Positions 1-10,553 of a stretch of DNA of 64,000 nt are shown in pieces (within the stretch, counting starts at the first letter, position 1; every line of letters begins with the position of its first letter). A program made the translations under genes and the position numbers. The stretch is from JADKCL01 sp046329055 (GTDB taxonomy: Bacteria > Bacteroidota > Bacteroidia > J057 > JADKCL01). Under the pieces are notes generated by a model. That model had not been told where the DNA came from and did no database searches. It saw nothing but the letters and a program-made list of their open reading frames with translations. The stretch covers positions 22,197 to 86,196 of the forward strand of contig JAXLVK010000009.1 in assembly GCA_046329055.1 (NCBI GenBank), written 5' to 3'.

Positions 1-3000
1 TACACTTGTGTGAACCAGTGTACGATCGAGGTGCACCAGCGTGTGTACCGCGACTGTTGCAGCACTTGTTCGCAGTGGGTAGGCCTCCAAAACTTCGAGA
101 TCAACGGTGCCAACGGATGCCCCGGCCAACCGACCCAGATCGGTGGATGGCAGCCCGGCAACGACCCGAGCCAAAGCACGGGTTGGATCGCAACCGAGGT
201 CACCCCCGTCTGCCCAGGTACCGTCACGCAGTGTGTGGACCCTCAAAACTCTACTGTCAGGGGGGTCCAGGAATACCACCGATGGTCGCAATGGGACATC
301 TGTGGGACAGGCTGTACCGCATTTACCATCGAATGGTGGGGCCAAAACCGAAACGGCGGCATCACCTCCGGTGCGGCGAACCAGGGACTTGGATCCTTCC
401 TCACCACCATCAACACGAACTTGGGAGCTTGCAACAGCTCACCTCAATTCAACAACCCGCCAGTCCCGTACCTCTGTGCAGGCCAGCCATTCACCTTCAA
501 CCAAGGCGCGACTGACCCCGATGGCGACTCATTGAGCTACCAACTCGGCCTCTGTTACACCAATACCAACGTCCCAATCAATTACAATGCAGGTTTCTCC
601 TTCTCTTCCCCCTTGGGTTCGAGCTGGATCACCTCCATCAACCCCGTAACGGGCGACGTGACCTTTACCCCCAACCCCGGCAACGTGGAGGTGGGTGTGA
701 TGTGCGTCTATGTCCAAGAGTGGCGGAATGGCGTCCTGATCAACACCATCGTCCGTGACATGCAGTTGAACGTCATTCCCTGCCCCAACAACACCGTGCC
801 CGTTGCCAATACCGTCACCAACGTGATCAACGGTACGGGTTCCGGCAATGGCGGCTCCGGCATCAACGTGGGGACTTGTATCAACAACAACCTCTGTTTC
901 GACATCCCACTCACGGATGCGGACGTGATCGACTCCGTCTATGCCTGGTGGAACCAAGCGATCCCCGGCGGCCAATTCTTCCTGAGCGGCAACCCCAACA
1001 TGCAGGACACCATTGGCGGCGTGAACCCAGTGGCGACATTCTGCTGGACGCCTACCAGCGCGGGAACCTTCTCGTTTGTGGTGGAAATGCGTGACAACCA
1101 CTGTCCCCTTTACGGCTTCTCGCAGTTTACCGTGACCATCCACGTATCCAATCCCACGGCATTGGCGGCGGTACAGAATGTGGAATGCGATACAGCGACA
1201 ATATGTGCATTCGGATTGAATGGGGTATTGCCGTACTCGTACAACTGGGGCGGTCAAGCGGGATTGAGCGGGAATACAGCCTGCGTGACGCATATTTATC
1301 CCGGTTCGGGCACCTATACCTATACTGTCACCGTCACGGATGCCTACGGCTGTCCAGCAGTTTTCAGTGGCAGCGTGAACATCCCCAACGTCCCAACCGC
1401 CGATGCAGGGCCTGACATCATCGCCTGTCAGGTATTCAGCGACACCATAGGGGGACCTGCCCAATCAGGCCATACCTATATCTGGGATCCATCGACAGGC
1501 TTGGCAGGCCCCACGGACCCCAATCCTTTGCTAACACTGATCAATCCCGGACCTACAGTCCAGACCTATCAATACGTGGTCACCATGACCTCGAACACTA
1601 CAGGTTGTTTTGACCGGGATACCATGAATTTGATCATCTCGTATCCGGCTCAGCTGAGTTTTCTGCCAGACCAGATCGAATGTTATGGAACGCCCTCGGG
1701 TGGGATCGACATGACGGTCACCAATGGTTTGGCGCCATTCAACTATGTTTGGTCGGGGCCGAATGGCTTCTCTGCGACATCGGAGGACCTGTCGAACATC
1801 TATGCAGGGACCTACGTGGTCACCGTGACGGACGATGCAGGCTGTGAATCCATCGACTCAGTGACGATCACACAACCGCTTTCACCCTTGTGGGTGGCAT
1901 TGATTTCCACCGACATCTGTTGCAATGGTGCGACCGATGGCATCGTGGACGCCACGATCACGGGTGACTCGCCGCCCTACAACTTCACTTGGACAGGTCC
2001 GAGCGGATTCACTGCCAACACCGAGGACATCAATGGCCTCGCCGCAGGCATGTACGTGATCCAGGTCACCGACCAAATCGGTTGTATCATCACTGACTCG
2101 GTCGAAATCCATGAGCCTACCCCGGTCGTCATCAATTTCAATATCTATGATGCTGCCTGCAATGGCGACGACGTGGGCATTGTCGCAGCGCATGTCACGG
2201 GTGGGTATGGCAACTATGGATATTCTTGGTCGCCCGGCGGCCAAACCACGGACTCCATCACCAACTTGTTCGCTGGCAACTATACCTTGAATGTCAGTGA
2301 CACCTGCTTTGGGGATTCCTTGGTGCGGATCTACTTCGAAGACTTTGAAGGTCACAGCCCCTGGACCCTGAACAATTTCACCGGTGCGAATGGCGCTGAT
2401 TTCAACCGCTGGGCCATCAACGATGGTGAAGGCGGCCAAGCTCCCGGCAACTGCGGCGTTACCAACAACGGCGACACCACATTGCACGTCGTCCGCCTCG
2501 CCAACCCCAACGGTCGCGCCGAGTACGACGCAGGCGGCAACTGTGGCACAGGCCCATGCCCCCAATCCAATGTCCGTGCAGAGTCTCCCTTCATCTCATC
2601 CGTCGGCTATAACAACCTGAGCTTGGAGTTTGACTTCATCTCATTGGGTGACAACCTGCTGGACAACTGCTCCGTGCTCTACAATGATGGTGGCGGCTGG
2701 CAAGTCCTGAACCCGAGCATCAAGAGCCTGAACTGCAGTCCCGGTGTCGGCAATTGGCAGCAAAGCACCATCGCCCTGCCGCCCAGCACATGGGGCATCA
2801 ACAACCTGCAGCTCGCCTTCAACTGGACCAACAATGACGACGGCAATGGTTCCAATCCTTCCGTCGCCATCAACAACATCCGGATCATCGCCCCGCGCAT
2901 CTTCTCCCCGGCGGCCTGCCAAGTGAGCGCCATTGCTTCCGTGAATGAGCCCGGACCCATCACGTCCAACATCATCACCAACAATGTCCTCTGCTTCGGG

Positions 3001-6000
3001 GACAGCACAGGCTCAGCCACCATCGCCGCCAACGGCGGCAACGGCAACTTCCACTATGCCTGGAGCAACGGCGCATTTGGTCAGACAGTGAACAACCTGC
3101 CCGCAGGCAACTACACCGTCACCGTCACCGACACGGCCTACACGCCCGCCGGCGGTCCGCTGGGCTATCTGCTCTGCACCCATACAGATGGGATGACGAT
3201 TACCGAGCCGCCCTTGCTCGTGATCAATGCCACCGCCACACCGACCTCCTGCTTCCTTGGCAGCGACGGTACCGTGACAGTCAGCGTCGCAGGCGGCACT
3301 CCATTCTACCAATACCAGTGGAACACCACCCCCGCCGCATTCACCCAGACCGTGAGCGGCCAACCCACGGGAGCCTACACGGTCACCGTCACGGACGCCA
3401 ATGGTTGCACGACCACCGACTTCACCGTCGTGTCCCAGCCTAGCCCCGTCGCCGTCGGCATGTCCATGACCAACTCCACCTGTGGCGACCCGAACGGCAC
3501 TGCAACCGCATCGCCCAGCGGCGGCACCCCAGGCTACACCTACCTCTGGAGCAACGGCCAAACCTCGCCAACCGCAACCGGACTCATGGCAGGCATCGCC
3601 CAAGTGACCGTCACGGACGCCAATGGCTGCATCGCCTTCGGCCAAATCCTCGTGGGCAACGAGCCCAGGCCGACGCTCGCATTGGATTCCCAGCAAAACA
3701 ACCTCTGCTTCGGTGGCAGCATCGGCGCAGCGACGGTGATCGCATCGGGAGGCCGTCCGCCCTATACCTATTCCTGGAGCAATGGCCAAACCGGCCCGAG
3801 CGCAAGCGGATTGCCCGCAGGCACCGTCTATGCATTTGTGACCGACTTCTTTGGTTGCAGGGACACCTTGGCGGTGACCATTACCGAGCCTACCCCGGTC
3901 ACAGGCACGACTGTGGTGCAGGACATGGGTTGCAACAGCATCCTGCCTGACGGTACCGTCGGTGTATTGCCTTCCGGTGGCACTCCGCCCTACACCTATG
4001 TATGGAGCACCATCCCGGTGCAGCTTGGGCAGCAGGCGACCGGCCTTGCACCCGGCATCTACAGCGTCACCATCACCGACAACAACAACTGTACCTTCGT
4101 CACCAGTGACACTGTCCGGCAAATTCCACGACCCGATGTGACCGCAGGTCCTTGGGAGGAGTTCTGCGAAGGGGAGGGGGGAGCCATCATCTTTGCCACC
4201 GGATCGGGAGGCAGCTCACCTTATTATTATTCATGGTGGTGTGACAGCACCAACACCTTCTGCGGCATTGACTCGATCAATGACAATGACCCCAATGTCA
4301 ATCCCGACACGAGCACTTGGTACTATGTCTATGTGACCGACCAAAATGGCTGCCGAAGTGACACCGACTCTGTGTTCGTCACGGTGTTGCCCAAACCCAT
4401 CGTGGATGCGGGTGCCGATCAAGTTATCTGCGGGGACAGCGCGCCCTGCGTCCTGCTCATGCCGAACATCACGGGTGCCTCTGGACCGTACATCTACAAT
4501 TGGTCGCCGGGGACCTCGCTGAACGACTCCACGATAGCGAATCCATGCGCCCGACCGGATACCACCACGATGTACACCCTGCAGGTTACCGCCGGGAATG
4601 GATGTAGCAGTGAGGTCACGACCACGGACACATTGAGTTCGGTCACGGTAGTGGTTGCCCCGATACCCATAGCGGATGCAGGGCCTGATCGAGACATCTG
4701 TTTCCTGGACAGCGCGCAATTGCAAGGCGTCGCAAGTGGAGCAGGCCCCATTTACATCTATCAATGGACACCTGCCGCTGGCCTGAGCGATACCACTGTC
4801 GCGAGTCCATGGGCGTTTCCTTCCTTGACCACGAATTTCTCGTTGGTGGTCTGGAGCAATGGCTGCCCGAGTTATGCCGATACCGTCCAGGTGCGGGTGC
4901 AGACCCTGCCGACTGTGGATGCTGGCTGGGACCGGGAAATCTGCCTTGGCGACACCACCATCATGGATGCCATGGCGGGCGGTGACTCTACTGCGACCTA
5001 TACCTATCAATGGTTCCCGACGACTGGTATCGTTGGGTCGGCATTGGTCGAGGACGCTTATTCCAGCCCGGATTCGACGACGACTTACTACGTGATCGCC
5101 ACCACCAACTGGGGCTGCGAAAGCAATCTCGACTCGATGACGGTCTATCTCAAGCCGACCCCGATTGCCGATGCAGGACCGAACTTGTCCATCTGCGCGC
5201 CAGATAGCATCACATTGTTGGGCGGCTATTACTACACGACGACCGACTCTGCTCCAAGCCCCGCTCAGGTCTTCTTCTCATGGGTCCCCGCTGATTCCAT
5301 GAACGATTCGACCATGCTACAGCCGACTGTTTGGCCTGGCCAATCCACAGTCTATCACCTCCAAGTCCGCTACAACACCTGCGTGACCGAGGACAGCATG
5401 ATCGTCACGGTGATCCCGCAAATCCAATTGGTCTATGCGGCGGACACGAATGTGATCTGTGACCGCGACTCGATCCAGTTGACTTCAAGCGGCGGATTGG
5501 GAGGTGCTGTGTTCACTTGGACACCGCCGGATGGCCTGAGCAATCCGAATATCCCGAACCCGATGGCATCACCTGACACCACGACGACCTATCACTTGGT
5601 TGCCGAGGAAGGTGGCTGCACCGCGGAGGGCGACATCACCATCCAAGTCATCCCCAACCCAGTCTCGGCTTACGCAAGCTCCAATCCCGAGGGCTGTCCG
5701 CCATTTGATGTCCACTTCTCGCAATTGGCGGAGGGTGCCATCAACCTGATCTGGAACTTTGGAGATGGCACCGTGGTGTCTAACATGGATTACCCGATCC
5801 ATACCTTCAGCACACCAGGTGTGTATCCGGTGAGCCTGATCGCTGAGACCATTGGCGGTTGTGCGGACACGGCAGTGACTGTGACGGTCACGGTCTATGA
5901 CACGGCCTTGGTGGACTTCAGCACCACGCCTTCCTTCCCGGTCGAGATGTTCCTGCCCAATACCACGGTTGACTTCCAGAACCTGACCCAAGGCCAGGTG

Positions 6001-6420
6001 AGCCAATATGTCTGGAACTTCGGCGACGGCATTTTCTCGAACGAACTGGAGCCGAGCCACATGTACACCCAACCTGGCGAGTACTTCGTGACCCTCTCCG
6101 TGACCAATGCCCTCGGCTGCCACAGCTGGGTGACCAAGGGGCCGTTCGTGGTCACAACACCTGACCTGTTCATCCCCAACGTGTTCAGCCCGAACGCGGA
6201 CGGCATCAACGACATCTTCCTCGTGAACTACACGGGTTCGCAGCCCTTCACCATGCAGATCACCGACCGCTGGGGCGTCAAGCTCTACCTCGGCAACAAC
6301 AAGGTGATCGGTTGGGACGGCAAGAACACCGTCGGCGACGACGTCCCCGATGGGGTGTACTATTACTATGTCAAGATTGGCGACAAGGAATACACCGGCC
6401 CGGTGACCCTCGTCCGCTAA
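1..6420 (+). CDS. Giant SprB-like repeat adhesin with type B T9SS tail (5' truncated by window edge)
   Basis: The frame is open from base 1, so the N-terminus lies outside the window; 2139 residues are visible. Reading along it: an N-terminal region with the YRDC motif common in Bacteroidota surface proteins; about eight SprB-type repeats (roughly bases 1160-4130), each ending in a YTVTVTD-like strand; a MAM/jelly-roll-like insert near bases 2330-2915 (FEDFEGHSPW); a run of Ig-like repeats beginning DAGxD (about 4400-5640); two PKD domains with the WNFGDG core (about 5650-6160); and a terminal domain with IPNVFSPNADGIND, the gliding-motility type B sorting tail. Such proteins are exported by the T9SS and carried on the cell surface, where SprB relatives serve as adhesins for gliding or attachment. 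Surface location is inferred from the tail; the ligand is unknown. Confidence 0.9.
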   Translation, partial: YTCVNQCTIEVHQRVYRDCCSTCSQWVGLQNFEINGANGCPGQPTQIGGWQPGNDPSQSTGWIATEVTPVCPGTVTQCVDPQNSTVRGVQEYHRWSQWDICGTGCTAFTIEWWGQNRNGGITSGAANQGLGSFLTTINTNLGACNSSPQFNNPPVPYLCAGQPFTFNQGATDPDGDSLSYQLGLCYTNTNVPINYNAGFSFSSPLGSSWITSINPVTGDVTFTPNPGNVEVGVMCVYVQEWRNGVLINTIVRDMQLNVIPCPNNTVPVANTVTNVINGTGSGNGGSGINVGTCINNNLCFDIPLTDADVIDSVYAWWNQAIPGGQFFLSGNPNMQDTIGGVNPVATFCWTPTSAGTFSFVVEMRDNHCPLYGFSQFTVTIHVSNPTALAAVQNVECDTATICAFGLNGVLPYSYNWGGQAGLSGNTACVTHIYPGSGTYTYTVTVTDAYGCPAVFSGSVNIPNVPTADAGPDIIACQVFSDTIGGPAQSGHTYIWDPSTGLAGPTDPNPLLTLINPGPTVQTYQYVVTMTSNTTGCFDRDTMNLIISYPAQLSFLPDQIECYGTPSGGIDMTVTNGLAPFNYVWSGPNGFSATSEDLSNIYAGTYVVTVTDDAGCESIDSVTITQPLSPLWVALISTDICCNGATDGIVDATITGDSPPYNFTWTGPSGFTANTEDINGLAAGMYVIQVTDQIGCIITDSVEIHEPTPVVINFNIYDAACNGDDVGIVAAHVTGGYGNYGYSWSPGGQTTDSITNLFAGNYTLNVSDTCFGDSLVRIYFEDFEGHSPWTLNNFTGANGADFNRWAINDGEGGQAPGNCGVTNNGDTTLHVVRLANPNGRAEYDAGGNCGTGPCPQSNVRAESPFISSVGYNNLSLEFDFISLGDNLLDNCSVLYNDGGGWQVLNPSIKSLNCSPGVGNWQQSTIALPPSTWGINNLQLAFNWTNNDDGNGSNPSVAINNIRIIAPRIFSPAACQVSAIASVNEPGPITSNIITNNVLCFGDSTGSATIAANGGNGNFHYAWSNGAFGQTVNNLPAGNYTVTVTDTAYTPAGGPLGYLLCTHTDGMTITEPPLLVINATATPTSCFLGSDGTVTVSVAGGTPFYQYQWNTTPAAFTQTVSGQPTGAYTVTVTDANGCTTTDFTVVSQPSPVAVGMSMTNSTCGDPNGTATASPSGGTPGYTYLWSNGQTSPTATGLMAGIAQVTVTDANGCIAFGQILVGNEPRPTLALDSQQNNLCFGGSIGAATVIASGGRPPYTYSWSNGQTGPSASGLPAGTVYAFVTDFFGCRDTLAVTITEPTPVTGTTVVQDMGCNSILPDGTVGVLPSGGTPPYTYVWSTIPVQLGQQATGLAPGIYSVTITDNNNCTFVTSDTVRQIPRPDVTAGPWEEFCEGEGGAIIFATGSGGSSPYYYSWWCDSTNTFCGIDSINDNDPNVNPDTSTWYYVYVTDQNGCRSDTDSVFVTVLPKPIVDAGADQVICGDSAPCVLLMPNITGASGPYIYNWSPGTSLNDSTIANPCARPDTTTMYTLQVTAGNGCSSEVTTTDTLSSVTVVVAPIPIADAGPDRDICFLDSAQLQGVASGAGPIYIYQWTPAAGLSDTTVASPWAFPSLTTNFSLVVWSNGCPSYADTVQVRVQTLPTVDAGWDREICLGDTTIMDAMAGGDSTATYTYQWFPTTGIVGSALVEDAYSSPDSTTTYYVIATTNWGCESNLDSMTVYLKPTPIADAGPNLSICAPDSITLLGGYYYTTTDSAPSPAQVFFSWVPADSMNDSTMLQPTVWPGQSTVYHLQVRYNTCVTEDSMIVTVIPQIQLVYAADTNVICDRDSIQLTSSGGLGGAVFTWTPPDGLSNPNIPNPMASPDTTTTYHLVAEEGGCTAEGDITIQVIPNPVSAYASSNPEGCPPFDVHFSQLAEGAINLIWNFGDGTVVSNMDYPIHTFSTPGVYPVSLIAETIGGCADTAVTVTVTVYDTALVDFSTTPSFPVEMFLPNTTVDFQNLTQGQVSQYVWNFGDGIFSNELEPSHMYTQPGEYFVTLSVTNALGCHSWVTKGPFVVTTPDLFIPNVFSPNADGINDIFLVNYTGSQPFTMQITDRWGVKLYLGNNKVIGWDGKNTVGDDVPDGVYYYYVKIGDKEYTGPVTLVR

Positions 6421-6503
6421 GTCGATCGATATTCACGCAGAGTTTTCCTTTTGCGAAACATCCCGAAGATTGGGAGGTTAGTAGGAGGAAAACTCTGCAT
6501 TTT

Positions 6504-7346
6504 ATGTCCGAACGTAAGAAGGTATTGATCACCGGGGCCAATTCAGGCATCGGTTTGTCGTCCGCGCATTTGTTGGCTGCGAAAGGCTGGGACGTCCTGC
6601 TGCTCTGCCGAAACGCACAGAAGGGGGACGCGGTCGTCGCTGAACTGCGCAAAAAGCACCCGCAAATCCAAAGCAAGAACTATGCAGCCGACCTGAGCAA
6701 CCTGGAATCGGTGCGCAAGGCAGCCGCTCAAATCCTCGCCGAGCATCCGCGCATCGACGTCCTCCTGAACAATGCCGGCTATTATCCTGCGGAGATCAAG
6801 TACGTCGGCAATGTCGAGGAGACCCTTTACGCTTCGCATTTCGGGCATTTTGTCCTGACGCAGGCGTTGCTCCCTGCATTGGAAAAGAGTGCTCAAGGCC
6901 GTGTCGTGAACGTCTCCTCCACCATCCACTCGATGGGCAAGGTGAAGCGCTTTTTCCAGGGCCCCAATGGCATTTCCGCCATCCAAGCCTACGCGGACGC
7001 CAAGCTCGCCAATATCCTCTTCACGATGGCCCTCGCCAAGCGTCTTCCTCCACAGATGACGACCTACTCACTCCATCCCGGCGTAGTGAACACGGGCTTT
7101 GCCCACAATTCCGGTGGTTTGATGGGCTTCTTTGTGAAATTGGGGGGACGGTTCCTGACTCCGCCGGACAAAGGCGCAGCTACAAGCGTTTACCTCACCA
7201 CAGCTCCAATCACAGAATTGGAAGGCCTGTCAGGACGCTACTTCGACAAGTGCAAGGCCATCAAAACTCGGAACGATGACGCCACCGCAGAAAATGCCGA
7301 GTGGCTATGGGAAAAGACAGAGGAGTTTTTGGCGCAGCCGAGCTAG
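6504..7346 (+). CDS. Short-chain dehydrogenase/reductase (SDR family)
   Basis: A 280-residue classical SDR. The nucleotide-binding TGANSGIG motif is near residue 10, the NNAG motif follows, the catalytic Ser lies in NVSS, and the catalytic Tyr and Lys are in YADAK. Family members oxidise or reduce alcohols and ketones with NAD(P)H; the sequence is closest in style to retinol dehydrogenase/WW-domain oxidoreductase-like SDRs, and the substrate cannot be read from it. The ATG at 6504 starts just before the Rossmann fold, and an AGGAGG lies about 15 bases upstream, rather far for a ribosome site. It ends one base before the convergent gene at 7348. Confidence 0.88.
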   Translation: MSERKKVLITGANSGIGLSSAHLLAAKGWDVLLLCRNAQKGDAVVAELRKKHPQIQSKNYAADLSNLESVRKAAAQILAEHPRIDVLLNNAGYYPAEIKYVGNVEETLYASHFGHFVLTQALLPALEKSAQGRVVNVSSTIHSMGKVKRFFQGPNGISAIQAYADAKLANILFTMALAKRLPPQMTTYSLHPGVVNTGFAHNSGGLMGFFVKLGGRFLTPPDKGAATSVYLTTAPITELEGLSGRYFDKCKAIKTRNDDATAENAEWLWEKTEEFLAQPS

Positions 7347-7347
7347 T

Positions 7348-8916
7348 TCATTCCTCCCGGATCCAGACTTCCGCGCGGTGCGATTCATTGGACTTGCCGA
7401 AGCTGAATCCATTGCGGAATATCTGATCGGGCTTGGCCCCCGCCTTGATCAACTCAAGACGGATCAGGTCGAAGCGCATATTGATCACCTCAGTGGGGTC
7501 GCCGCCTGCCAGATAGATACCGAGTTTCAGGCGCGGATTGCCTGCCAGCATCTTGCCAAAGCCCCGCACCCGGTCCTCTGCCAAATTGTCCAGCAGATAG
7601 CTGTCACCCGCGTACACTAACACCTCTTGGAGTTCGGAGGTTGGCTTTTTCACAGCCGGGGTCTCGTCTTCAGGCTTGGTTGCGGGATTGTCAGGGGCCT
7701 TGTCGGTAGGGGAGGTCGCTTTCCAGCCCACTTCGTCCAAATCCTCGATTTCGTCACCGTCCTCTTCCTCGTCGTCGCCTTCATCCTCATCATCTTCCTC
7801 TTCATCGGCGGCATCATCCCCTTCATCATCCACAGTGGCATCGTTGTCGGAGCCGACAGAGCGGTTGGTGTCGCCAGCGTCATCGTTGGAGGCGAGGCCG
7901 AGTTCATTCGCGGGATCGGAGCCTAGCTTGGCTTGCTCCAGCCGGACGCGCTCGATGCTGTCGCGGCGCACCTTTTCGCGGAGCATGTTCAGCTCGGCGA
8001 CCACGCGCAGGCTATCCTCGACGGCTTTGACGCGTGCGAGGCTGTCGAGACGGCGCTCCTCAGCGAGTTGGATGCGGCGCAGGACATGCTTGTATTGTTC
8101 GTGGCTCTTGAAGGATTCGCCTTCCAGAAGGACAGCGGAGTCCACCGTGCCATCACCCGCATCGGCAATGGCCATTTGAAAGTGGTAAACCTGCTTGGGC
8201 ACCACGCGGCAGCCGACTGACATCACCTTGGTCATTCCATCGAAGCCGACATTGTTCAGGATGTCCTGGTTCAGGCTCGCCTTCACCGCCTCATTCACCT
8301 TCCCAACCAATGTAAATGGGTTGTTGTCCCAGTAATACTTGCGGTTGCTGTTGGCATTGACGGAATTGACGCTGATGGGAGAGTTGGTGCCGGGGAGGAC
8401 CGCGAAGTTCTTGGCCGGCATATTGGGTCCGCTGATCACGAGGGCAAACGCGTCGTTGTAAGTGGAACCCACATAGTCATTGTATTCCTCGCTCGCGAAG
8501 ACGAAGTTGAAGGCGACGCTGTCCTTGTCGGCCATGAAGTCGAACTCTAGGACGGCAGCATCAAACGTGCGGCCCCCCGCCACGCTGCTGAGGTTCTTGT
8601 CTCCGGGGACGCTGTTGTAGGTGCTGGTCTTGGGATGGATATTGGGGCCGGCGAGGTCGGAGGCTTTGCCAGTGCTCAGGACGACACCCGATTGGAAAAA
8701 GCCTGCGGAATTGGGGAATGAAAACACGCCGATGGCGTCAGGAAGGCCAGTAAACCGTACGCCCTTGACCAAAATGCCCTTGCCGAGGAGAACCTCCTTC
8801 ACCATCACGTCGGCTGTGCTGTCGCGGCGGACGCTGAGTTGCGCCTGACCCAATGCGGCGATGCCCACAAGGGTGAGGAGCAGGGTACTTCTGATCAGGA
8901 TGCGCAGGTGCCTCAT
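7348..8916 (-). CDS. Choice-of-anchor L surface protein with acidic linker and divergent OmpA-like end
   Basis: 522 residues with a signal peptide ending near AQA. Residues of about 35-270 form a choice-of-anchor L type domain (VLLGKGILVKGVRFTG, FASEEYNDYVGSTYND), a beta domain found in secreted and surface proteins. A charged coiled-coil-like stretch (about 275-335) follows, then a strongly acidic Asp/Glu linker (about 352-397), then a C-terminal region that looks like a degenerate OmpA-type peptidoglycan-binding fold. The start codon overlaps the stop of the endonuclease gene upstream (ATGA), so the two are probably translated together. A related protein lies at 29260-30570 with a clear OmpA domain. 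The role is unknown; cell-wall anchoring of a surface beta domain is an inference. Confidence 0.78.
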   Translation of the reverse strand: MRHLRILIRSTLLLTLVGIAALGQAQLSVRRDSTADVMVKEVLLGKGILVKGVRFTGLPDAIGVFSFPNSAGFFQSGVVLSTGKASDLAGPNIHPKTSTYNSVPGDKNLSSVAGGRTFDAAVLEFDFMADKDSVAFNFVFASEEYNDYVGSTYNDAFALVISGPNMPAKNFAVLPGTNSPISVNSVNANSNRKYYWDNNPFTLVGKVNEAVKASLNQDILNNVGFDGMTKVMSVGCRVVPKQVYHFQMAIADAGDGTVDSAVLLEGESFKSHEQYKHVLRRIQLAEERRLDSLARVKAVEDSLRVVAELNMLREKVRRDSIERVRLEQAKLGSDPANELGLASNDDAGDTNRSVGSDNDATVDDEGDDAADEEEDDEDEGDDEEEDGDEIEDLDEVGWKATSPTDKAPDNPATKPEDETPAVKKPTSELQEVLVYAGDSYLLDNLAEDRVRGFGKMLAGNPRLKLGIYLAGGDPTEVINMRFDLIRLELIKAGAKPDQIFRNGFSFGKSNESHRAEVWIREE

Positions 8917-10541
8917 TCCACAATGATTTTCTTGGTGAGAATGCCCTCGGGCCGCTCCAATTTCAGCAGGTAGGTGCCCGCGGGAAGCCCTTCACAGGAA
9001 ACCTGGAAGCTGCGTTGCCCTTGGGACACGTGGATTGTACGGAGGGTTTGGCCTTGAAGATTCAGGATACTGAGGTCGGCAGCACGGCGGAGCGGAGCCG
9101 CTAATGTAATGTTCACGCGGTTTTGTGCAGGTTGCGGCCATACCCGCATGTCATGGACGGACGCCTCTTGGACGCTGACGGTATTGCTCGTGCCCTTGAG
9201 CACCACAGTGACGCTAGCAGCTCCAGCGGCATCGGTGTTGAAGGTGAGGTCGGCGAAGTATTGGCCGGGTTGCGAGGGACGCATCCGCACGGGGATGGTC
9301 ACAGCGCTGTCCATCGGAACAGTGAGGCTGGTGGGGCCGAGCAGGCTGAATTCCAGGTTGTTCACGGCGATGTTGGTGATGTGGAGGTCGTTCCGGCCCT
9401 CGTTGGCAACTGTGTAGTAGCCGTCCAAAGAGTCGCCTGTCAGCACAAAGCCGTAGTTCAAAGTGTCGCCTTCCATCTGCGCAATCGGGCTGGGGTTGCC
9501 ATTGTCCACGCTGCATAGGCTGGCAATGCGGTCCATGAATTCGGGATGGTCCACGAAGGGGTTTTTGTTGTGTTGGTAGGTGTAGATGTCGGCGTTGCGC
9601 TTCTTCTCGATGGAATCCGGCGGGAACAGATTGTGCCAATTCCGGAGGACTGCTTCTTGGCTGCAAATGAAGCCCTGGTAGTCCTGGTAGCGGAAGAGGA
9701 ACCACAGCAAGGCGCGTACGGTCGGCCCTTTTTGCACATCGCGGGGTTCAAATGTCGTGCTGTTGGATTTGGAGCCGCCTTGTGTCCAAGAGGGGCTGGC
9801 AACCGGGCCGAAGGGCTTGTTGGCGCGCTCGCTGTTGGAGGCGTCGGTCGTGATGAAGATGTGGTGCAGGTCGCTCAGCTCCGGGAGGGTGGAGTTGAAG
9901 AGCGATTGGGGCATGGTATGCTCGGTGTTCAAGCCGAAATTGGTCTGGGCATCCGACCTGGATGTGTATCCAACTGCCTGAAATCCAGTGTAGATGCATT
10001 CCGTGGTGTTGACGGATGCGCCGCGACCGTTCACCTTCCAGTTGTCAACGATCATGTACATCTTGTCACGGGCGTCGTTGTAGGTGAGTTGCAAGGCGCC
10101 TTGCGGGAGCAGGGTGTGAAATGCCGCCTTCAGGTCCTCGTTCCAGAGGTTCTGCGTCGGGTCCCAATAGGTGTCGGTGTACCTGCCGTTGGCGAAGAGG
10201 CGGATGTGGGGAACTTCCGGATGGCTCGAGCTCTTGATGAGGAGCCAATCTGCGTAGTCCACATTTTGGCCGGGATTGCAGGTGATGTCCACCATGCGGC
10301 TGCCACCTGCGGCGATGATGAAGGCTGTGTCCGTGATCGTAAAAGCGTCCGTGTGGAAGGCATTGATGTCCTCAACCACGAGATCTCGGCCGCTGCCATT
10401 GGTGATGTTGACTGTGGTGGTGAGCGGAGTTCCTTGGAAAACCGTCGCAAAATTGACCATGGACGGGGAAAAAGAAATCTGTCCCCAGGCGGCGATGGTC
10501 GTACAGCAAAAGCAAACAATAGATGCGATCCCTAGCTTCAT
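8913..10541 (-). CDS. Secreted endonuclease I family nuclease, T9SS cargo
   Basis: 542 residues from the ATG at 10541, which begins a good signal peptide (MKLGIASIVCFCCTTIAAWG). An N-terminal Ig-like region is followed by an endonuclease I domain with the His-containing motifs NTEHTMPQSLF and DLHHIFITTDASNSERAN. A second Ig-like domain (LTFNTD region) comes next, and the protein ends in a type A T9SS tail (WPQPAQNRV ... LPAGTYLLKLE). Family members cut DNA or RNA nonspecifically outside the cell, usually for nutrient uptake or biofilm DNA turnover. The stop overlaps the start of the choice-of-anchor L gene. A longer frame reaches 10610, but those residues would precede the signal peptide, and a promoter-like box lies at 10546-10553. 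Confidence 0.88.
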   Translation of the reverse strand: MKLGIASIVCFCCTTIAAWGQISFSPSMVNFATVFQGTPLTTTVNITNGSGRDLVVEDINAFHTDAFTITDTAFIIAAGGSRMVDITCNPGQNVDYADWLLIKSSSHPEVPHIRLFANGRYTDTYWDPTQNLWNEDLKAAFHTLLPQGALQLTYNDARDKMYMIVDNWKVNGRGASVNTTECIYTGFQAVGYTSRSDAQTNFGLNTEHTMPQSLFNSTLPELSDLHHIFITTDASNSERANKPFGPVASPSWTQGGSKSNSTTFEPRDVQKGPTVRALLWFLFRYQDYQGFICSQEAVLRNWHNLFPPDSIEKKRNADIYTYQHNKNPFVDHPEFMDRIASLCSVDNGNPSPIAQMEGDTLNYGFVLTGDSLDGYYTVANEGRNDLHITNIAVNNLEFSLLGPTSLTVPMDSAVTIPVRMRPSQPGQYFADLTFNTDAAGAASVTVVLKGTSNTVSVQEASVHDMRVWPQPAQNRVNITLAAPLRRAADLSILNLQGQTLRTIHVSQGQRSFQVSCEGLPAGTYLLKLERPEGILTKKIIVE

Positions 10542-10545
10542 TTGG

Positions 10546-10553
10546 CGAAGGTA
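10546..10553 (-). promoter_or_regulatory. Bacteroidota-type -7 box, TACCTTCG
   Basis: On the minus strand TACCTTCG ends four bases before the ATG of the endonuclease gene. It fits the TAnnTTTG-type -7 element of Bacteroidota. The short distance would give a leaderless or nearly leaderless transcript. No convincing -33 element is visible. Confidence 0.35.

Noticed and set aside
7700..7900. Ser-rich and Val/Ile-rich plus-strand frames at 7627-8220
   Set aside because: They mirror the Asp/Glu linker codons of the minus-strand choice-of-anchor L gene and have no start signals.
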